A DNA stretch of 64,000 nt from Echinococcus granulosus. Its lineage: Eukaryota; Platyhelminthes; Cestoda; Cyclophyllidea; Taeniidae. How positions within the stretch are numbered: the stretch's first letter is position 1; the number at the start of each line of letters is the position of its first letter. Of the stretch, positions 60,301 to 64,000 are shown in pieces. Under the pieces are notes generated by a model. That model did not search any database. It was not told the origin of the DNA and was given only the letters and a program-made list of their open reading frames with translations. The stretch spans positions 86,564 to 150,563 of the forward strand of contig NW_020170523.1 of the NCBI RefSeq assembly GCF_000524195.1, read 5' to 3'. The position numbers and the translations under genes are program-made.

Positions 60301-62511
60301 CTAAAAGTGTCTTTGCAATTAAAATCTTAAGGAGTTCCCTGATTGTTGTATTGACAGTGAGTTGAGAACTTCGGCATTAGTGGTGGTAGTAAGCTGCGCG
60401 GCGATGTTGTGTAAGTTCATGAAGTAGACCCACAATCGTGAGAATGAGATCTTTACACGCCATCAATGATGCGTCTGATTTACCTATGTGGTATCAGTAT
60501 GATTTCATAAGCTGCGAGAAACCCCTGTCTCTATGTAATCGGAGAATCGGAGGTGGAGAAGAAGTACAAGGACAGTTTTTTGTCACAAGAGAGTCGATGT
60601 CGGGTTATTGCCTATTTGCAATACAGAAAATCGAAAGCAAAGAAACCTTGACTGTTGGTTTACTTTGGAGAGAGGAACACGGAGGAACACTGACAGCAAT
60701 TGGATAGACGTCATGAGGGAGGCGTGGGAAGAGGTGTGGGTGGATTCTATTGCTACATGTTCCAACAGTCTTTAACGGTCTCCTTACTTGTTGAAATTTT
60801 CTGATACGGGACGTAAGTAGATGTGGTTATTCATTAGGATGGGTTCTATCACTTGTTGGCATATGGTCGGCCTCTTCGAGCGAGTTGTCTTTCGCACGGA
60901 CAGGTTTACCTGCTAACGTTAAAGTTCACTTTTGTATTAGCCAATTGCATGCAGTTTGCAGCCCGTGTATTTCGTATTCCTTGAGGGACTTCTACCAAAG
61001 GCCGTCTTTTCACGATGAAGAATAATTGCACGTATTTAAAACATCTATTTCACAAAACTTTTATGCTAGGTTTCTTCACAGGTATATCAGAATGCGCGTG
61101 GAAATGCATTCGAATTTTGGAATGGTTGACTACGTGGCTTGAAAACATTATGGTGATATGAGTCGTGCGAAACTCAATTGACAGCGGTGTTATCGAAGTT
61201 AGGTACAAATGGTATCTGAAGGAATGAAAGTTAGAGAGGAAATGAACAAGGGAGAGTCACAGCGCACCAGTTGCACCTAAGGCCGTAGTAACAGAATTCC
61301 GTAACGGTAAAATGAATGGTAGTTTTGCGACACATGCTTGACCGATTCTGCACTACCGTGGTTAAAGTACTTCCCAGACCATGTTTGAACTTTTGCATAA
61401 GTACAAAATGAAGGACAAGAACTTTAACGTTGAATGAGGATAAGTAGAACTGCAGCAGGTTTCGTGCAGAAGTCAATGTGTCGCTAATTACTGGTGGTGC
61501 AACTGAGGCTGCAATATTCCTACTGATGAAATTTAGCAGTTTTCTTTCTTCTACTAGCAATGTGCAAATAAAAATAATTCAAATATTTAAAGTGAAGTAA
61601 TTTTCTACTGATTCGCATGATTGCCAACTTGATGTACCAACTTCAATAGCATTTCTGTGTTATGGGTGTGTCAAAATGAACTAGAATGGTGTAGATGAAG
61701 ACCGCTGTTACTCAAGCAAAAATTCAAAACAGAATTAAATGCTTTAAAGAAATGTCTGGAGGCAGCACGCAATGTGGATTAACCTAAAAAAACTACTACC
61801 TGAATAGGCCAGCTACAAATTACACGTCGACATCAACCCAATTGAATGCTAATTACCATGCTACATCACCTCGCATAGCAAACTGATAAAGTGACTCAAC
61901 AACGAAGGTAAAATTGAAGCAGCTACCCACAGAATTAGGAGTCCGATTTTGACAGGATTTGGTGGACCCAAGCAAGTCGAAACTACAGATTATTTAATGG
62001 GCAATATTTCCTTACCATTTCACTAAATGGTAATGGTACACTTTATTGATTTCTTCTCCATTCTGGACTATAAATTTTGCTTGGAAATACACAAGAGGCA
62101 TGAGGAAACATCTATGAAACAGGGATGTGGCATAGGGGTGTACAAAAAGCCCGATTCATGCTTGTCATCCTCCACCATCGAACAGCGTTACCCTACCTCC
62201 GTTTACTGAGGGCACAACTTGTGGCTAATCTTAATAAAACGCCATAAATGCAGTCTTACCATTCACATTGTAGGTAATGCCGATTTTGAAAATGCCCTGT
62301 TCGCAATATCTTAAACGAAAGTCAACCCAACGTTTCATGCCATGAGCCTGAGATTCCTTCACTCTTCAACCCACCGTTAACAAGTGTGACAGTTAGAGGT
62401 AAAATGGTTAACAAAACACAACATGTAATACCTTGCAATGTGCAGAAGCAGATGTAGTTTTGCAGGTCAGGGAGAAGATATCTTATAGGACAACATAAAT
62501 GTGAGCACTCC

Positions 62512-62519
62512 TATAAATA
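62512..62519 (+). promoter_or_regulatory. TATA box of the FnIII antigen gene
   Basis: TATAAATA, 47 bases before the ATG at 62559. The spacing allows a start site about 30 bases downstream and a 5' UTR of roughly 15-20 bases. Confidence 0.5.
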
Positions 62520-62558
62520 CTCCATAAATTGGGCACACCACTCATTTCTGCATTGAAG

Positions 62559-62628
62559 ATGGCGTACCGGTTGTGCTTCATTTTGTTGGCGACCCCCGTT
62601 TTGGTATGGGGACAAAGAGGAGACCATG
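62559..62628 (+). CDS. FnIII antigen exon 1: signal peptide
   Basis: Encodes 23 residues plus one base. Hydrophobic core CFILLATPVLVWG followed by a polar GQRGDH, so cleavage is likely near residue 18-19. Donor gtaaga. Confidence 0.85.
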
Positions 62629-64000
62629 GTAAGACGCGCCTTTATATTCAACTCTAATCACAATATGTGAGGAAGGGTTTTTTATATCAGTGAATCTCCC
62701 TCATTGCTTGCCGAATCTAATTTCCACTATGTTATAGGCAGTTTCATTTCACTGCACTTTCCCACTCAATAATTCTCATATTCTTCATGTCATTAACATT
62801 TGCAAGAGCCACGCTATTGTCTACTGCGACTTGATACAGAATGACTTGCATGTAGCACCACTTAAGGTAGAGAATGTGCATCAGTATGTAAAAGCTCTCG
62901 ATTAAAGTATCTACTAATGATTATATAGCTTAGATGTAGCGGCTTGATAGTGCAGCTTCACCTTCAACCTCAGCCTCGACCCTAACCACACTGTATAAAT
63001 CATCACAATTGTTTTCTACAACGATTTCAACGTGCCCAAGCCATTCACTTACGGTCATGCTTGTTATCGAGTGGATAGGATTTGCTCACTACTACACTCT
63101 CCAATTCAAACCTCTATCAATTTGAGGCTAAATGGACATTGAATAAGTAAATAAGCTTCAGATATCGGCCACTGGGTGGAATCGCATGAGGTACTTCCCC
63201 ATGAGGGTGACTCGAGTACGCAAAGTAGTGTCGCCAATCATATAAGCGACTTACTTCTTCAAAATCCTTTGCACAAATGCATGTGACTATAATGCGCACT
63301 GCGTTTCAGATGAGGTGGCACAGAAGACAACAGTTGCAGGGAAGTCACTCCTGACATACTTTTATATGAGTCGCGTCAACTCTACATTCCTTCAATTACG
63401 TTGGCACATCGAGGAATTGGCTAAGGCCGGAGTGGAAGAAATTAAAGTAACAATAGAAGCGGCTTCTGCTCACACTTCTCCTAAGCAAAAGGCTGCAAGC
63501 GTGACGACGGGACAGGTTTCACTTGATGATTTGAAGCCCAACACTCTATACGAAGTGCATTTGGAAGCAACTGGTAACGGAATCTTGCTTTTGAGTTACG
63601 TAGGTTATGTGGATACATGGCCGACTGGTAAGCTTATTGCGCTTGATACATTGCATTTCGTAGCATGCGTTTAGAGACGTGTCAATGGAATGGCTTAAGG
63701 TAGGGGGTATGCATGCATAGGTAAAGTACCTTCGCAGCCAATTTTGAGGTCACAGCGTCTTAAACAAAATCCGCTTTGCAGATTGCGCCATTGAAGCCAA
63801 ATCAAATTAAGCCACCTCGTATCAAGACATCCAAATTTAATTCTTGAAAATAATTTATCATTGCTAACAGCTCCTTCTACGATCCCTCCACCGGAGGGTA
63901 GAGCAATATCAGCCACGGAAATTGAACTTCATTGGTTAGAACCATCCATCTTGAACGGGATCCTCAAACCTTATCGCTTGACTTGTTTGGATGCCGCATA
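62559..64000 (+). CDS. Taeniid oncosphere-antigen family protein (EG95/45W/TSOL45 type), 5' part
   Basis: Exons: 62559-62628, 63310-63627, and 63871 to beyond the window; both introns are phase 1 with gtaag donors and ttcag/aacag acceptors. Exon 1 encodes a signal peptide (MAYRLCFILLATPVLVWG). Exon 2 encodes one FnIII domain of about 106 residues, with LQLRWHIEEL on the B strand and LKPNTLYEVHLEA on the F strand. Exon 3 starts a second FnIII domain (PPPEGRAISATEIELHWLEP, then LKPYRLTCL). In the known family a signal exon is followed by FnIII exons and a C-terminal hydrophobic anchor. These are secreted or surface proteins of the oncosphere and include the recombinant vaccine antigens EG95, TSOL18 and 45W. 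Two consecutive FnIII exons point to the TSOL45-like branch. No stop or frameshift is seen, so the copy looks functional, but the 3' end is outside. Confidence 0.85.
63310..63627 (+). CDS. FnIII antigen exon 2: first FnIII domain
   Basis: 318 nt, phase 1 to phase 1, acceptor ctgcgtttcag, donor gtaagc. It carries the FnIII B-strand tryptophan and the F-strand L-K-P-x-T-x-Y motif. The matching stretch of the pseudogene at 48,886-49,202 is damaged at three or more points, whereas this one is clean. Confidence 0.9.
63871..64000 (+). CDS. FnIII antigen exon 3: second FnIII domain, cut by window end
   Basis: Starts after cattgctaacag in phase 1. Pro-rich A strand, then TEIELHWLEP (B strand), then YRLTCLDAA (C strand). 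43 residues are visible; the rest lies beyond the window. Confidence 0.85.

Larger units (their letters stand above)
52566..62500. other. About 10 kb without recognisable genes
   Basis: Small open frames on both strands lack domains and splice chains. The only items I can point to are a 10-bp hairpin (53.15 kb), a tRNA-Ser-like relic (54.5 kb) and an ATT microsatellite (60.28 kb). The stretch separates the antigen pseudogene from its intact relative and may include regulatory DNA or unrecognised transposon remnants. Confidence 0.4.

Noticed and set aside
1..64000. CRISPR arrays, operons, prophage or other prokaryotic systems
   Set aside because: No regularly spaced repeats, no ribosome-binding sites and no long uninterrupted gene clusters; the gene structures are clearly eukaryotic.

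Overview
The window looks like nuclear DNA of a parasitic flatworm, most likely a taeniid tapeworm (Taenia/Echinococcus group). The strongest clue is at the right edge: a signal-peptide exon, a phase-1 intron, a fibronectin type III (FnIII) exon and the start of a second FnIII exon. This is the layout of the taeniid oncosphere-antigen family (EG95 / 45W / TSOL45 type). Other support comes from genes split by GT-AG introns as short as 40-43 bp, micro-exons, long AT-rich non-coding stretches, a scaffold gap of 100 Ns, and a fragment of flatworm-type mitochondrial DNA. Nothing prokaryotic was seen. All gene models were built by hand by chaining open frames with compatible splice phases. There is no transcript or database support.

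Left third (1-31 kb). The first 12.6 kb is mostly non-coding. It holds a scaffold gap, diverged dispersed repeats, a possible LINE relic and a low-confidence minus-strand membrane-protein tail (5.4-6.5 kb). A plus-strand gene then runs from 12,677 to 30,738. Seven exons, six of the seven junction ends in phase 1 except the first intron, encode a 615-residue single-pass receptor: signal peptide, Ig-like ectodomain, Thr-rich stalk, transmembrane helix, and a long Pro/Gln-rich cytoplasmic tail. Intron 2 alone is 10.6 kb. A possible cassette or alternative last exon lies in intron 5.

Middle (31-47 kb). Four minus-strand genes lie here: an intronless, divergent SPT3/SUPT3H-like SAGA subunit (32.3-33.1 kb); a four-exon secreted orphan protein of 235 residues (36.4-39.9 kb); the C-terminal part of an unrecognised Cys-rich protein with 14-nt and 15-nt exons (42.6-44.1 kb); and a bHLH-leucine-zipper transcription factor of the Myc/Max network type (45.1-46.4 kb). 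GGAT-type degenerate tetranucleotide tracts are scattered through the introns.

Right third (47-64 kb). This part holds two candidate minus-strand exons, a decayed copy of the FnIII antigen gene (48.9-49.9 kb), a nuclear mitochondrial insertion carrying nad4L and nad4 remnants (51.6-52.6 kb), a tRNA-Ser-like relic, and about 10 kb without recognisable genes. The apparently intact antigen gene starts at 62,559 and runs off the window. The antigen pseudogene and gene share exon 2, intron 2 and exon 3 at nearly the same spacing, so they come from a segmental duplication about 14.4 kb apart.
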